Assembly: GCA_963969595.1 (NCBI GenBank)
Contig: OZ018418.1
Coordinates: 8,313,001 to 8,377,000 of the forward strand
DNA: 64,000 nt
Direction: 5' to 3'
Source of the DNA: Neckera pumila
Taxonomy: Eukaryota > Streptophyta > Bryopsida > Hypnales > Neckeraceae
Shown: positions 22,691 to 33,852 of the stretch, in pieces
Position numbering within the stretch: position 1 is the first letter of the stretch
How the letters are laid out: each line of letters begins with the position of its first letter
Translations under genes and position numbers: made by a program
The notes under the pieces: generated by a model
Seen by the model: only the letters and a program-made list of their open reading frames with translations
Told to the model about the DNA's origin: nothing
The model's database searches: none

Positions 22691-24735
22691 ATGGCGGAAA
22701 CGTCAGCGCAGGGACAGAAGACAGTTCCGTCTGTCAAATTCTTATATCCGATCATTCCATTTGATCCCGGTGAACGTTTAGAGTTAGAGGGAGATCTGTC
22801 CACACTAGGGTGTATAGGGTTCATCCGGAAACCCTGGACGGTGAGGAGCGAGGACTTTCTTCGGGAGTTAGTTTTTGGGGCGCCGAACTAGTTCGAGCCG
22901 ACGCCAAGGGGGCGGTTATCGTCCTGGACGGAAGGGATGTGGGCGGAAACTTACGGGTTGACGTAGTCCGGATCCAGAAGTGCAACCCGGACGGATAAGT
23001 TTCATGAAGGAAAGTTCAAGAAGCCACCGCACCATAAGGAGGGCTTCTCCGTTAGTGACTGTAGCAATGAGCGTCATAGGAGGTTACTGAATTTCCTGAT
23101 TCCCATAGTATATCCGGAAAAACCAACAAGAGTTACGGTCACAGTCGCGAATACGATTTTCAGAGTACTAGAAGGCCGGGTTGTGAATTGGGCAGGCCTA
23201 ATTCACCAGAAGGTCAAGAAGATGGTGATGGCGGTCGAGAAGGCCAAGTAGAGTCCAGTTAGTACGTACTTGTTCCATCTGTATCATTATTATGATTACA
23301 TGACCCCGCCGGAACAAGTTGCGTATGAGACCGGAATGCAAATCCTGAAATACGAATTCACGGAGGAGTTGAAGCCGACGGGAGAAGCGACCGAAGAAGA
23401 AGAAGAAGAGGAGGAGCAGCCGGAACCGAAGCCGCTGGAGAAGAAGAAGCGGCATAAGTTGACCAATCCGGACTCACGAAGAGCGAGTATGGACATGCCG
23501 GAATCGAATCCGGCCCTGACCCAGCCGTCGTTGGAGTATACCGATGTCTCCGACTTCTATGATGCCGGAGCCCGATGGATGGCACAGTGCCGGAAGATGC
23601 ACGCTGAGATGGCAGGGGTGATCACGGGCGTTGCCAACGAATTGAACGTGGAGACGGATCAGGTCTTCAACGAAATCCGGGAGAGGCCTGATCCGGCACT
23701 ACTCCAAGAAAAGGACAAGGAGATCGCACTGCTGAAGGCAGAACGGGATAACTACAAGAACAAGTTTTATTGGATGGAGGGATAGTCGATCTCAGTCCAG
23801 AAGAAGGAGACGGATGCCCTGAAGCTTGTCCGGGATTTGAAGGGGTTGGTAGAACAACCGGAACATTTGATCATCCGGTCCGCGCTCTTCACAAAGAAAC
23901 TAGATACCGACGACATCGTCACCGGATCTCGAGTGTTGCAAGTCCTGGTCGATTACGAGGCTAAGATGAAGACCGTTTTGGACGAGATGCGGCAGCTGCT
24001 GAGACCTCTGGATGTGACCAAGGACAAGTTCGGGCCACTTCCGGATATCTTCATGGAGTCGCCGGTCAAGTACGGAGCCGGAACTTTCGGAACAAAAGAA
24101 GACCCGGGCTTGAAGTCTCTCTTCAAGCTGCCTCAGGTACCTTCCTCGGGTCAATTCCAGAAGTGGGGAACAGTGAGTACTTTTAGTCCTTCCTCACAGT
24201 CTCCAGCGGGATCCGGAAAGACAAGGGCAGAGATTGCCAATCCGGAGGGACCTCTTAGAAGGTATGGGAACAATAAATCCGGCAAGGGAGCATCCGGAGA
24301 AATTCCCCCACATGGCGGAACCATCACCAGCACGGGGGACACAGTTGATCGATTTGGGAGATCCGGCTCTAGAGGCAAGACCAAAACTCAAGCCGGAAAC
24401 TCGGAAGAACACGAAGACGGAAATAGTGGAGGTCGAATTCTCGGATCCGGAAGAAGAATTGGAGATGGTAGAACCTGGGAAGCAACTCAAACTCCGGAAG
24501 TCGGAGAAGCGGAAGCCGGATGGTAAGAAGCCAGCGAAGCAAGAGATCGAAGACTCTGAATCCGGTGAGTTTGAATCCGCTACTGAGTTTGAGGAGGATA
24601 CGGATGAGAGGAGACGTCTCCTGCGACCCGGCAGAATCCGCCTCGAGCTGCCAAAATGACGCCAGCCAAGGGTTCCAGTAAATTGACAACCAAGCAGGGA
24701 GCCGGGAGTTCAAAGAAGTCTCGGATGACCAAGTA
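22691..24735 (+). pseudogene. Gag-like/structural protein of CCGGA-rich element 1, frame broken only by TAG codons
   Basis: One frame from ATG 22691 to 24526 is interrupted by just four stops, all TAG (22889-22891, about 22966, about 23248, 23783-23785). Sequence order: FLYPIIPFDPGERLELEGDL; a GAPN..WTEGMWAE region; FLIPIVYPEKPTRVTVTVAN; SPVSTYLFHLYHYYDYMTPP; an acidic Glu run; a coiled coil (PALLQEKDKEIALLKAERDN); and SRVLQVLVDYEAKMKTVLDE. A charged tail seems to continue in other frames to a Lys-rich end at about 24735. It matches 29636-31528 throughout. No protease, reverse transcriptase or transposase motif is seen. It resembles the N-terminal structural proteins of plant retroelements; function unknown. 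Confidence 0.65.
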
Positions 24736-24739
24736 GTTC

Positions 24740-25799
24740 AAAGGGGATTACTTGTGGAGATGGATTAGAATTTAGTTAGTTAGATCCGGAACCGGAATCC
24801 TAGCGTGGGCTCGGGTTCTGGAAGTTTAGGGATAAGGACTTTCCGGTTAAATCGAGATTTCCTTGGTGTGTGTGTGAGGTTGCCCTAGTTTTTGGGCTGC
24901 CCTTTGTTGTTTTTAGGGTGTTGACTTTGGTTTTGATTTGGGTTTTTAAGGGCGGGCAAGTTAGTTGCCCCTCATTCCATCCTAGTTGATATTCATTTGT
25001 ATTTCATTCCCTTTTCAAAATCTAAGCCCTCGGGTATGCAGTTTGGCTTTATCAGTGTATCCGGATTGTGTTGCCTTGTGGTCTGGGTGTTGGAAGGAAA
25101 GGACGGGTGAGGAGGAATCCGGATTTAGGAGAATATGGTCTAAGTCGAGAGTGTGCTATTGTAATGTTGTTGGATTGTTGACTTAGGAGCTGCGCACTGT
25201 GTCTTTAAATTACTACTAGAGTAGTCCGGATCTGAGTAGCGGGGAAGCGAGTTCGGTTGTCAAGCCGTGCGGAGGTAAGCGCCCGCCCAAGGAAGTTCCC
25301 ACATGTCTGGAAGATCTGCCAACCTTAGAATTCATCCAACCTCTAGAAAGATCACACCCCCTTATACTTAACTCTGAGATCTGTCGTTGTAGTTAGGGAG
25401 AGTGAAGTACTCCTGAGTGACCTGCTTTCCGGATTTACCATCCGGTTTAGCTGTGAGGATCCGGATCTTCTCGTCTTGCTACAACCTTTTGAGTACTTGG
25501 GTGTTTTTATTTGTGTTTGTTAGAATTGTAGGAGAACAACGAGTGGTGAGTCCCTACCCCTCTACAAGACCAATAGTGGACCCTCTGATGGTAAAATAGA
25601 GGTATAGAAAACCGGATTGGGAACAAAGACGTAAACCAGATTCCGGATAGTTTATGATCCAGATTGTGAAGGAAGCCGGAAAGAGAGAAAGTAAGTGAGA
25701 AGAAAAGAAAGATAGAAAAGCCGGATAGGTAGAACATACTACATAGAATCCGGAAATTCCCTGGGACGATATTTCGTGTTATCTTGGCACATTTTTGTG
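24740..25799 (+). other. 3' non-coding part of CCGGA-rich element 1
   Basis: No gene seen. It is conserved with the second element: phrases near 25257-25330 (GTGCGGAGgTAAGC.., TCTGGAAGATCTGCCAAC) and 25545 (CCCTACCCCTCTACAAGA) match minus-strand sequence at 28830-29120. CCGGA motifs remain frequent. Confidence 0.6.
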
Positions 25800-28545
25800 T
25801 TAAGGATACTTACGCCTAGATTGCGCGTACGACAATTGATGTTGTATATGCTTGCAAGAAATGTCTTCTTGAAGTGCATAGACAAATGCACAAAGACAAT
25901 GCGGGCAAAGAGTGGGTGACTTTGAAGAAGATTGAAGTGTGTCCTGCTGCTTAGTGGATTATACACGGGATTTTGAAAGCTACCTTTTACAAGTACAAGC
26001 ATATGGCCAAATTTGGGAAGCAAGAAAATACACATGGGACCTTGGGCTCCAAAGAACCCTGTACACATACTCTACAAGCTACCACCACACTTTGATGTGA
26101 GCTTGGAAGTGAAGCCAACCAAATGCCAGACAAATTGAGGACAGTTCTACCCGAGGAGAAGGTCCCTGCAGAAGTATTGCCATCCGCATTTCTTTGGAGT
26201 GACCAATTACCAAAAATCAATGAGGCCAATGCGATGTTGAATTTACCATCTATTTCATCAAGCGGCTTGAGCAATATCCGGCGTGCTTCGTTTCCTGAAT
26301 ATGCTACTCAGGCTTGTGGAGATTTGTTTGCAAGGTGTGGTCTTTGTGACAGGTATAGGCAGCTAAGAAGCGCATGTACGCCTCTTTTTAGTGCGCAGGG
26401 CAAATGGGGCAAGGTTTTCACTACTCATCTTGCGGGGCAAAAAGCCCATAAGGAATTCTATTATTCAAAAAAGTATGTTTCCGAGAAGTACACTAAGAAG
26501 ATGCTTACCATCATTCATGATAAAATGGATCTCTCTAAGACTGCTTCTCTGCACATCTCTCACAAGACCAAGGCGACAAACTCTTTCATGAAGATGCCTG
26601 TTGTTGTTACTAGCATAATTGCTCATGGTCATGGTGATGTTTGGTATGCGCATTACAACTTAGACATTCTCCCGACAGACTCTAACCACACTATAGAATC
26701 TATTGTGAGGTTATTGTATGATCTTGAAGGAGAGCCTAAGAATTTGTTGTGTAAATTGCCTGCTATTAAGGAGGGGCAATTTACATTAACGAAGGCGGTA
26801 CTGCAGGGCTCGGAAATGTGCTTGGACTCCCTCCTTCCTCCTCCACCAGAACCGATCCCCGCCCAACCTTTGCCACCTATATTGACTCTGCAGCTTGACA
26901 ATGCATCAGGGGACAACAAAAACCGATGGGTTTTTGCTTGATGCTCTCTCCTTGTTTTCAAAGGAATTTTTCGGGAGATATATATCAACTTCCTCATTGT
27001 TGGACACACTCATGAAGATATTGATGCCCTTTTTGGTCAATGGAGCACTATGTTGAAGACGAATAGCTACCAAACTATTCCAAGGCTTATGAAATCCTTC
27101 ATGGACTGTAAACCCACCCTATCATTCCTCACTTCATTGAGGAAGTTCCTGATTTCAAGCGTTTTGTGCAAGGGTATTTGGGCGCAGGTGGGGACTTCCT
27201 AGAAGGTCATTTAAAGGCCCAGCAGTTCAAATTTCACATGGATTCCAATGGATGGCCGTTGATGGAGTATAAGCATCTTTGTACAAACAAGAAATGGCTG
27301 CTAGAGGATGGCAAAGAGATTTGGTTGTAGTTTGAGACTGTAGATGACTGTCTCAAAGTGCCTATCAGTAGTCCACGACCTTTGATTCCACAGCAAATGA
27401 AATCCTTTGATGATATCAAGAAAGGTTTGTCTGGTTTCATTGCACATTGGAGCAGTATGGCGGACGATGACCAATTGGGAGAGTTTAGGAGGAAGAATGA
27501 GCCTATACTAAGTTATTGGAAAGGTGTGAGAGCTGCTCTAGATGTACTTTTGCAGGCCAGCAAGACATTGAAGGGTGGATTTTGGCCGGCTTCAGAGATC
27601 ATTATTGAACCGGAAGACAATGGACAAAAACAGCAGAGTAGGTGAAGAGTTTGTAGAGGATCCGCCCTTCATTGGATGAAGAAAAAATTGTCCCCAAGAT
27701 TTGTTTCATGTTAACTGTGATGTATTTGTCGGTTATTTTGTCGTCGTGCGTCTCGCTAATAAAGACCCAAAGCTGTTTTGGCTTGCCAAGGCGCTTACGA
27801 ATCCAAATCCAGATCCGGGGCATGTTAACTTGATCCAAATTCAATATTGAATGCCTGCTTCAGATTGTCACATCAATTTGGATACGTACGCTGGATGGGA
27901 TACAAATGTAGAGATAGTATGGCGCAAGGATACTCCAATTCACCCGTGCTAGGCAAAAATAGGGTGTATTATGACGGCTTTCAAGCCGCGTGGAAAAATG
28001 GGAGTTAATGGTGAACCTGATGTTACGAAGGTTAAAATTCCCAAGGCCTAGCATCAAATTATTGGTGGCAGCCCTTTTGTCTCATTTGAGCAATGATGAA
28101 TCTTCTGAAGATGCGGAGGAGTAGTTCATAGTTTTGTTTGATAATTTTTGTTTTTGAAATTTAGGTAGAATGCGCTTCTGCATTTACATGTTTTGAGATG
28201 CTTGCAAGTTTATTTTATGTTGTTTCTATAATAGTATTGTTGTCTTGTAATAATGTGGATTTCTATTAATAGTAAAAAATTCTTTGTCATTGCGCTTTCT
28301 GTATTGCAATTTCTTTTTCCTTCAATTTTTCTATTTAAGCTCTTGTATTGTTGTACCTCGATGTTTTTAAGAAATTAAAAAAAAATTCCAAATGTTCCTT
28401 ATAGATTTTTGCACCTTATTTTAGCATTGGCAAAGTGTATAATATTGTATCTTGGCTTTGTTGAGTCTCATTTTATTGAAGACTCTCAAATTAATGAACA
28501 CTTGTTTTATTCTAAATATACAATGTATTAAAATGAGACTACAAC

Positions 28546-28572
28546 TTGTCTCAATTTAACGAATAAGGCCTT
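28546..28572 (-). repeat. Right terminal inverted repeat of element A
   Basis: Reverse complement of the left terminus with one mismatch. It is followed immediately by TTAA (28573-28576) and then by the CCGGA-rich element, read on the minus strand. Confidence 0.9.
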
Positions 28573-31500
28573 TTAATACAAAAATGTAGTAAGATAACAC
28601 AAAATATCGTCCCAGGTAATTCCAGATGTTATTGCAAACTAAGGATATCCGGATCTCTTCCAAAACACCCAAGCAAATCCATCTCAACAATTCACTCTCT
28701 TCCGGTTAGTACTACTTTCTGGAATCCAATCTGGAATTCGTCCTCAGTCGTATTCTGGGTTTGTCTTTTCCAACTTACTAGTTTTATATACCCTTGTTTC
28801 ATCTTCACTCCGCTATTGATCTTTTAGAGGGGTAGGGACTTCACCACTCGTAATCCTCACACTCAATCACACACATACACACACACGTACTTCCGATTTT
28901 GTAATAGGGAAGACAAAGGCAGCAATCCTCACAGCTCCTCGAAAGGCCTTTCTGGAAAGCAACTCACTCAGAATTTACATCCTCACACCTTCACTACAAC
29001 GACAGATCAAAGCACCCAGAATCGGTAGGGACACGTGTGTCCTAGAATCTAGATTGATCCGGTAGTTGGCAGGCCTTCCAGAGGTGGGGATATACCATTG
29101 GTGGTTGCTTATCTCCGCACAAAACCCTCCCTGGATTCCAGACTCGCATCCACTCCAATCCTTCCGGATCACTATCCCAGCAGTTTAAAAGCACAATGCG
29201 CTAATCTTCTTTCACAAATCTAGAACTTTCCCACAAACGCACTCTCTCGATCAAACCTAATTGCCTCAAATTTGGACTCCTCCTCACCCGTCTTCCTTAC
29301 ACCTTAACACTCTTCATGAACAATCCAACACATTTGTACATATAGCCAAAATCAGAAAAGTCCACCAAATGGTCTCAGATTAAAGAAAGCAAAAAGAACA
29401 TAAATAAATGCACTCTAATGGGCTAGGATGGAATGAGATCCCTTCAAAATTCAAACAAAAAGCAAAAAAGCAAAAAGGGCACACCCCAAAATCAAGGTGA
29501 CCAATCACACTAACTTCCGAGATAACCGGAAAATTCTAGGCCGGTGGCCTCCTAGAAATCCGGAACCGGATTCCACCTCCAAAAAATCTGAGGTGGAACG
29601 AATTAAAAAATCACACACAAAAACTAACAAACTAACTATTTCCTTGCTGATTTCTTCAGGCTGCTCCTTGCCTTGGTCGGTGGTGACTTCACCGGCGTGT
29701 TTCTGGCCAATGCCCGAGTCAAAATCTGGCACCCTTGAGGTGGCGTGGCATCGTCTTCCAACTCCGGTCCAGTCTCGCATTCCTCTTTGTCGTCCGAGAT
29801 CTCCACCCGGGATGTCTTAGCCTTGGTCGGTGGAGAAGCTTGCTCCATGTGCTCAAAGCTGGCCAGATTCGCAATGACACCCAAATGCTCACCCATGTGA
29901 TGGCGGACGACCAACTTCGGTGTCATGAAGAGTGTGGTTCCACTCGGCCGGGCTGGCATGGTGGAAGCGTAGAAGGTGATCTTTGTTCCCGGATTGGAAA
30001 CTCCTGCTTTTTCCAGAGTCGGTGCCTTCGCTTGTACTAGAATCGGTGTTCCATCCTCATCAGAACAGATGTTCCGACTCCCTCCTTTCTCATCATCGGG
30101 GGTATGATGGATTCGTCCATCATCATCTCCTGAACCCTAATAGGAGTTTGATCCGACCTTACCGTCCTGGCCAGAGTCTCCATGAAGTTGGCAACTTCCG
30201 GCTCATTCAGAAAACCCGGAAGGTCTAAGGCCTTATCCGGATCAAGATACCCTAGCAGTTGACGCATCTCCACTAGTGCCTTCTCCATGCGCGCTTGGTA
30301 GTCAATGACTACCTTCAATACATTTGATCTGGAAGGGTTACCTTCACCAAACAATTTGCTGTTGAAGAGGTTAGCACTCCCCACTTGTTCCACCAACTGT
30401 TCTACTAGAGTGGTCATATTTGCATCAAGCTAGTAGGCTTCAGACTCCCTTGTTCTTGTTGTGTCCAGCTCTCCTACCAATTTGGCCACTTGTTCCCAAA
30501 AACCAGTCCAATCCTTTTCCAAGTTCTGAATTTCCTCTTCCTGCTCTCGCAGTGCCTTTGGATCTGCCCTTTTCCAGATCGCGTCTGCCATTTGCTCCGG
30601 TACATCCACTCTCAATAGTGACATGGTGTTGGTGATATGATCCAACATTTCATTGTAAACTTGCCGACATTGGTTGATCCAATGAAGCCCGCGTCCCTAG
30701 AATTCCTTCACTTGCTCGGTTTCCGGAGGAACGTATGTCCCTTCTTCTTCCAGAATCACCTGCTTGCCTCATGTAGCCAGATCCATCAACTTCCATCTCT
30801 TGGTCCACTTCTACAGGATCGGTTGCTCCAATTCTTCTTCTTCGGATTTGATTTGGGTCTGCTATTCCAGATGGACTTCCACCTCAAAACCATACTTCAA
30901 ACACTCCTCCCTGCATGTGGAAATACTCTTGCATTTCTGGAGCGCTCAAAACTTCCTTCTGGTGGTACAAATGGAACAGGTACGGATTGAGCGGACTAGA
31001 CTTACCCACTCTGGCACGCGTAACTAGTTTAGAAATTGCATTCAAGATGAGTTTCCCCTAGTTCACGGCTCTACCTTCCATCGCCCCCAAAATAGTGGTA
31101 GCCATTGTAACCGTAACCTAGGTTGGCTTTTCTGGATACATGATCGGGATCAAGAACTCCAGCATTTGTCTATGATTATCATCTATACAATCATAAATGC
31201 TATGCCTTTCTTTGGCGTGGGCCGGACCCCGGAACCTAATTTGAGCAAGCCTATTTGTATAGAAGGCTAACCCTAATCCGACATTCCGGAATGAGTACAC
31301 CTCTGCCCACATATCCTCCGTCCAGGAACCAGGTCGGCCCTTGATGGTCAATTGATATTGATTTGGAGCTCCAGCTACGAGCTCCGCAATCATCTTGTCA
31401 TTCTTTAAGCTCCAAGGGAGCTTCAACAAATCGGTGCACCCTATTGTCTCCAAATCTACCGCTAGTTGCTTCCATAAATCCGGGTCGACAGGGATGACCG

Positions 31501-32083
31501 GACAGAGCATCCGGGCTAGTCCCGCCATGGCTCACCGACCAACTACTCCGGTGCAAGCGGCACCAACCTCACTATTCTCTCCTTAACACGGTCCTAACTC
31601 ACCACACTTTCACACACTAAGCACGCACAAGAAGATGGCAGAAACAGAGAGATAAGAATGAAGGCTGAGACTCCTTAAGTACCCACCGCTCAGCCAACAG
31701 TTCCCGAGGGGAACGGCCATAAGACCGTTCTCATAACGGTGCCCTAGATTACCTATGCTGGAAGTCTAGCTCGTAGGCCTCCTGGATCCGGACTTTCGTC
31801 TTCCGGATTCCGTCCTTCACTGAATATCTTTAACCATTTTTATCAGTCTTATCAATTCGGGTACCAACTAATTCCAAAGTATTTGTAGTTGACCCGGATT
31901 CCTATATATCAATAACAAAATTCAAAAATTTTGGATTATTCTGTCCTTGTTCTATTTCATTTCCTAGCTATTTGGAGATCCCGTATTCTTACAATCAGAG
32001 TGCACAAATTCTTATTCTAGTGTCTATACGGGAGGCAAAATCTGGTCGAAATCATACCGCGCCAAGTTGATTGCTCTCCTACA
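28573..32083 (-). mobile_element. CCGGA-rich element 2 (split by element A)
   Basis: Homologous throughout to 21871-25834 but inverted. Its 3' end is cut by element A at TTAA, and the last 35 bases are stranded at 5428-5462. The 5' end is placed at 32083 because the minus strand there reads TGTAGGAGAGCAATC, similar to TGTGGGAGCACGCAATG of element 1. The 5-bp flanks (ATTGG at 5423-5427; TTCCA at 32084-32088) do not match, so either this end is misplaced or the duplication has decayed. It lacks the 169-bp triplicate. Confidence 0.75.
29636..31528 (-). pseudogene. Gag-like/structural protein of CCGGA-rich element 2
   Basis: Starts MAGLARMLCPVIPVDPDLWK at 31528. Shared with element 1: GAPN, GSWTEDMWAE, FLIPIMYPEKPT, SPLNPYLFHLYHQ, a coiled coil near 30550, SNVLKVVIDYQARMEKALVE (about 30250-30310), and a Lys-rich end (SLKKSARK). 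Main-frame reading from 31528 to about 30037 shows eight stops: seven TAG and one TGA. The tail 29959-29636 is in another frame, so at least one frameshift exists. It is intact up to residue 136. Role as for element 1, unknown. Confidence 0.6.
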
Positions 32084-33500
32084 TTCCAAGCACGCAATCC
32101 ACTGCTGCAATTAAAAATAACACTTTGAACAAAACGTCAGCCAAAGAATGAAACCCTACTATCTACGGTAAAATTCACAATTCAAGCGCTCATAGAACAC
32201 CGCTGCTCCCCATGAATAAAACCCTAAGAATTGGTAGGCAAAAACATCAACAATACACTTGCAGTTCAAAGGCGGAGGGGGAAACCAAAACACTTGCAAA
32301 TAGCTCTTTACGTTGCAATGGAAACTGTTAGCATCCTAAGTTAAATCACATTTAAGAACTCCAACGGCCATTGAATGTGCTAGAGTAAAACTAGCTATAA
32401 AAGAACCAAAGCATCTCCCTGCATCCAAGGCTCTTCATTCAAAGAATAGATAGAAAATTTGCTATTTTTCATCTAAGTACTACAACTTGTAAATGCATTT
32501 ATTCATCCTACTATATACTTTTGGGGAAATCCTAGGTTTGGCACTCTATTTTTTTTCTACTATTTTTAAGAATGAAGGAAATATTCACCACCCTATTTTA
32601 TTTATAATCTTTTACCCTACAAGATATATTTCCAATGGTATGGTAGATCTACCAAAAGTATAAAATTTATCTTCAACAAATAAAATTGACCCTATTTTTT
32701 ATCTCACCTAGTTTTCTAAAATTTCGATGGTCTCCCCTTCCAACATATACTTCTATTTCATGCCCATTGTAGAAATGGATAATAGCTTGCCATTTGCAAC
32801 TAGGGTTGCTAATGTGCGAATAAGTGAGCGGGGATTTTTTTCAAGAAATAATCAATGATGGACCTATGACCATGGATGTAGGTCATTTTTATTTTTCAGA
32901 AATGTAAGTTCATTTTTCTAAAATGTAAGTTCATTTTTCTAAAATGTAAGTTCATTTTTCTAAAATTTAAGTCACTTACAATCTTTAAAAAAAAATCTTC
33001 ATTGCATCAACCAATTGTACTCAATTTTGATAGAAATTGTGCAATGCAAAAGTGTAAAGGAAAATAAATCACGCCCAAGAATTTGACTTCTCACGTCTGT
33101 CATATAAAAAAATATACAAATTAAACATTTGAAAATCAAGATAAAAAAAACTTACCTATTTGGGCAAATAAATTTTTTTGGGTTCAAGATCTTTGTCAAT
33201 AGTTCATTTGTCCATTTACAACTCCAAAACATAAAATTTCAAAGCTGGAAACATCCATTTACAACCTACAAATATGAAATTCCAAAGCTAAAAATGTCCA
33301 TTTTATCACTTAATTGATTATGTGAGGCATATTCAAGTATGATATACCCACTACAAATTTGCAATAAAATTTTGTGTCAAATATAAGATAAAAAAAAGCT
33401 AGGTGTAAACAATAATATATTATACTCAAGATATAGCCATAAAACACACAAATCCACTCATAATGAAAATCAACACAATACAGTAACTCACAAGATATGT
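32084..33500. other. Spacer between CCGGA-rich element 2 and the small gene
   Basis: AT-rich with no gene seen. It contains a short tandem run (see 32900-32975). It may include decayed repeat DNA; nothing matches the elements described here. Confidence 0.4.
32900..32975. repeat. 21-bp tandem repeat, about 3.5 copies
   Basis: Repeats of AAATGTAAGTTCATTTTTCT spaced 21 bp, the last one altered to AAATTTAAGTCAC. Confidence 0.85.
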
Positions 33501-33513
33501 CAATTTTGTGAGT

Positions 33514-33753
33514 CTAAGTCGCAATTGACTTGGTTGCGGAATCCTTATTGGAAGAGGAATCTAAAGTCTCTCTACCTTCAGATGCACTAATATCTAAAAA
33601 CTCTAACACATTCAAAGCATAATTATTTCTAAGCTTTTTTGGTTTAGAGCAACCAAATTCTACATACGCCGATGTAGCTTGCTTTGCATAAACTAGCAGA
33701 TCAAAAGACTTCTTTGGACTAAAGAAAAGCCTTCGTTTTTTGCAAAAGCGCAT
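33514..33753 (-). CDS. Possible downstream exon or separate short frame
   Basis: About 79 residues, Lys/Ser-rich, with KKRRLFFSPKKSFDLL and ending DSSSNKDSATKSIAT. It lies about 100 bp beyond the apparent stop of the small gene, on the same strand. It could be an alternative terminal exon. No domain recognised. Confidence 0.25.
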   Translation of the reverse strand: MRFCKKRRLFFSPKKSFDLLVYAKQATSAYVEFGCSKPKKLRNNYALNVLEFLDISASEGRETLDSSSNKDSATKSIAT

Positions 33754-33852
33754 TTGTCAACATCAACCCTTAGCTTCTCCAAAAACAAATGAAAACATAT
33801 TAGTGAGACAAAACACCAATAATTGTATGCTTACTTAAAATTGAGACGTCTA

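Larger units (their letters stand above)
21871..25834 (+). mobile_element. CCGGA-rich element 1, 3.96 kb, with 5-bp target duplication
   Basis: Starts TGTGGGAGCACGCAATGTCA and ends ..CGCCTAGATTGCGCGTACGACA. The termini are imperfect inverted repeats (TGTgGgAGCaCGCAAT against TGTCGTACGCGCAAT). Flanks are ATTGA on both sides (21866-21870, 25835-25839). Removing the element plus one ATTGA restores the host reading frame exactly, so the boundaries are firm. It contains three 169-bp tandem repeats, one long coding frame and very many TCCGGA/CCGGAA motifs. TG..CA ends and a 5-bp duplication resemble LTR retrotransposons, but I find no direct terminal repeats. The class is therefore unresolved (short-TIR element or gag-only retroelement). 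Confidence 0.85.
21296..28096 (+). pseudogene. Element A transposase-like gene (DUF7869/Sola-like), interrupted
   Basis: Starts MDIHESGKFAILIPILPEG just after a splice acceptor (TCTGTAG). The frame runs to 21870, is split by the CCGGA-rich element, and resumes in phase at 25840 (..QLHV-IDVVYACKKC). Later motifs: CGLCDRYRQLR zinc-ribbon-like Cys pair; HDKMDLSKTAS (about 26518-26550); AHGHGDVWYAHY; LQLDNASGDNKN (26888-26925); VGHTHEDIDALFGQWS (27000-27047). The C-terminal domain has FWLAKALTNPNP and Y.GWD (27775-27900). D, D and H/E-D residues in this order fit an RNase-H-fold transposase, and VGHTHEDID is the hallmark I associate with DUF7869. About nine stops and a frameshift near 27105 disable it. 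It ends about 480 bp from the right TIR. Confidence 0.75.
5463..28572. mobile_element. Element A: 23.1-kb two-gene TIR transposon
   Basis: Left end starts AAGGCCTTATTTGTTAAATT and the right end read inward starts AAGGCCTTATTCGTTAAATT; the repeat continues to 27 bp with one mismatch. Both ends are flanked by TTAA. The uninterrupted target exists inside the related CCGGA-rich element at 25761-25834, where TTAA at 25800-25803 joins the same two flanks, so insertion with a 4-bp duplication is directly visible. Two genes diverge from the centre: a ParB/HAD-like gene (minus, 13338 to 5995) and a transposase-like gene (plus, 21296 to 28096). Each is broken by stops and by a later insertion (CACTA MITE; CCGGA-rich element). 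Arrays of palindromes flank the two gene starts. TIR and layout match element B. A 4-bp duplication is reported for Sola-type transposons and TTAA also for piggyBac and Kolobok; family assignment is inference. Confidence 0.88.

Noticed and set aside
23198..23496. Minus-strand frames rich in Phe, Leu and Ser opposite the CCGGA element gene
   Set aside because: They are the antisense of the acidic Glu-rich coding stretch and have no support of their own.
21871..25834. Standard LTR retrotransposon for the CCGGA-rich element (TG..CA ends, 5-bp duplication, gag-like gene)
   Set aside because: No direct terminal repeat, primer-binding site or polymerase motifs were found. Left as unresolved rather than claimed.
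5459..28576. piggyBac assignment for element A because of TTAA
   Set aside because: The related element B has ACAA, the ends lack the piggyBac CCC start, and the encoded protein has VGHTH.ID and DN..GDNKN motifs unlike piggyBac.
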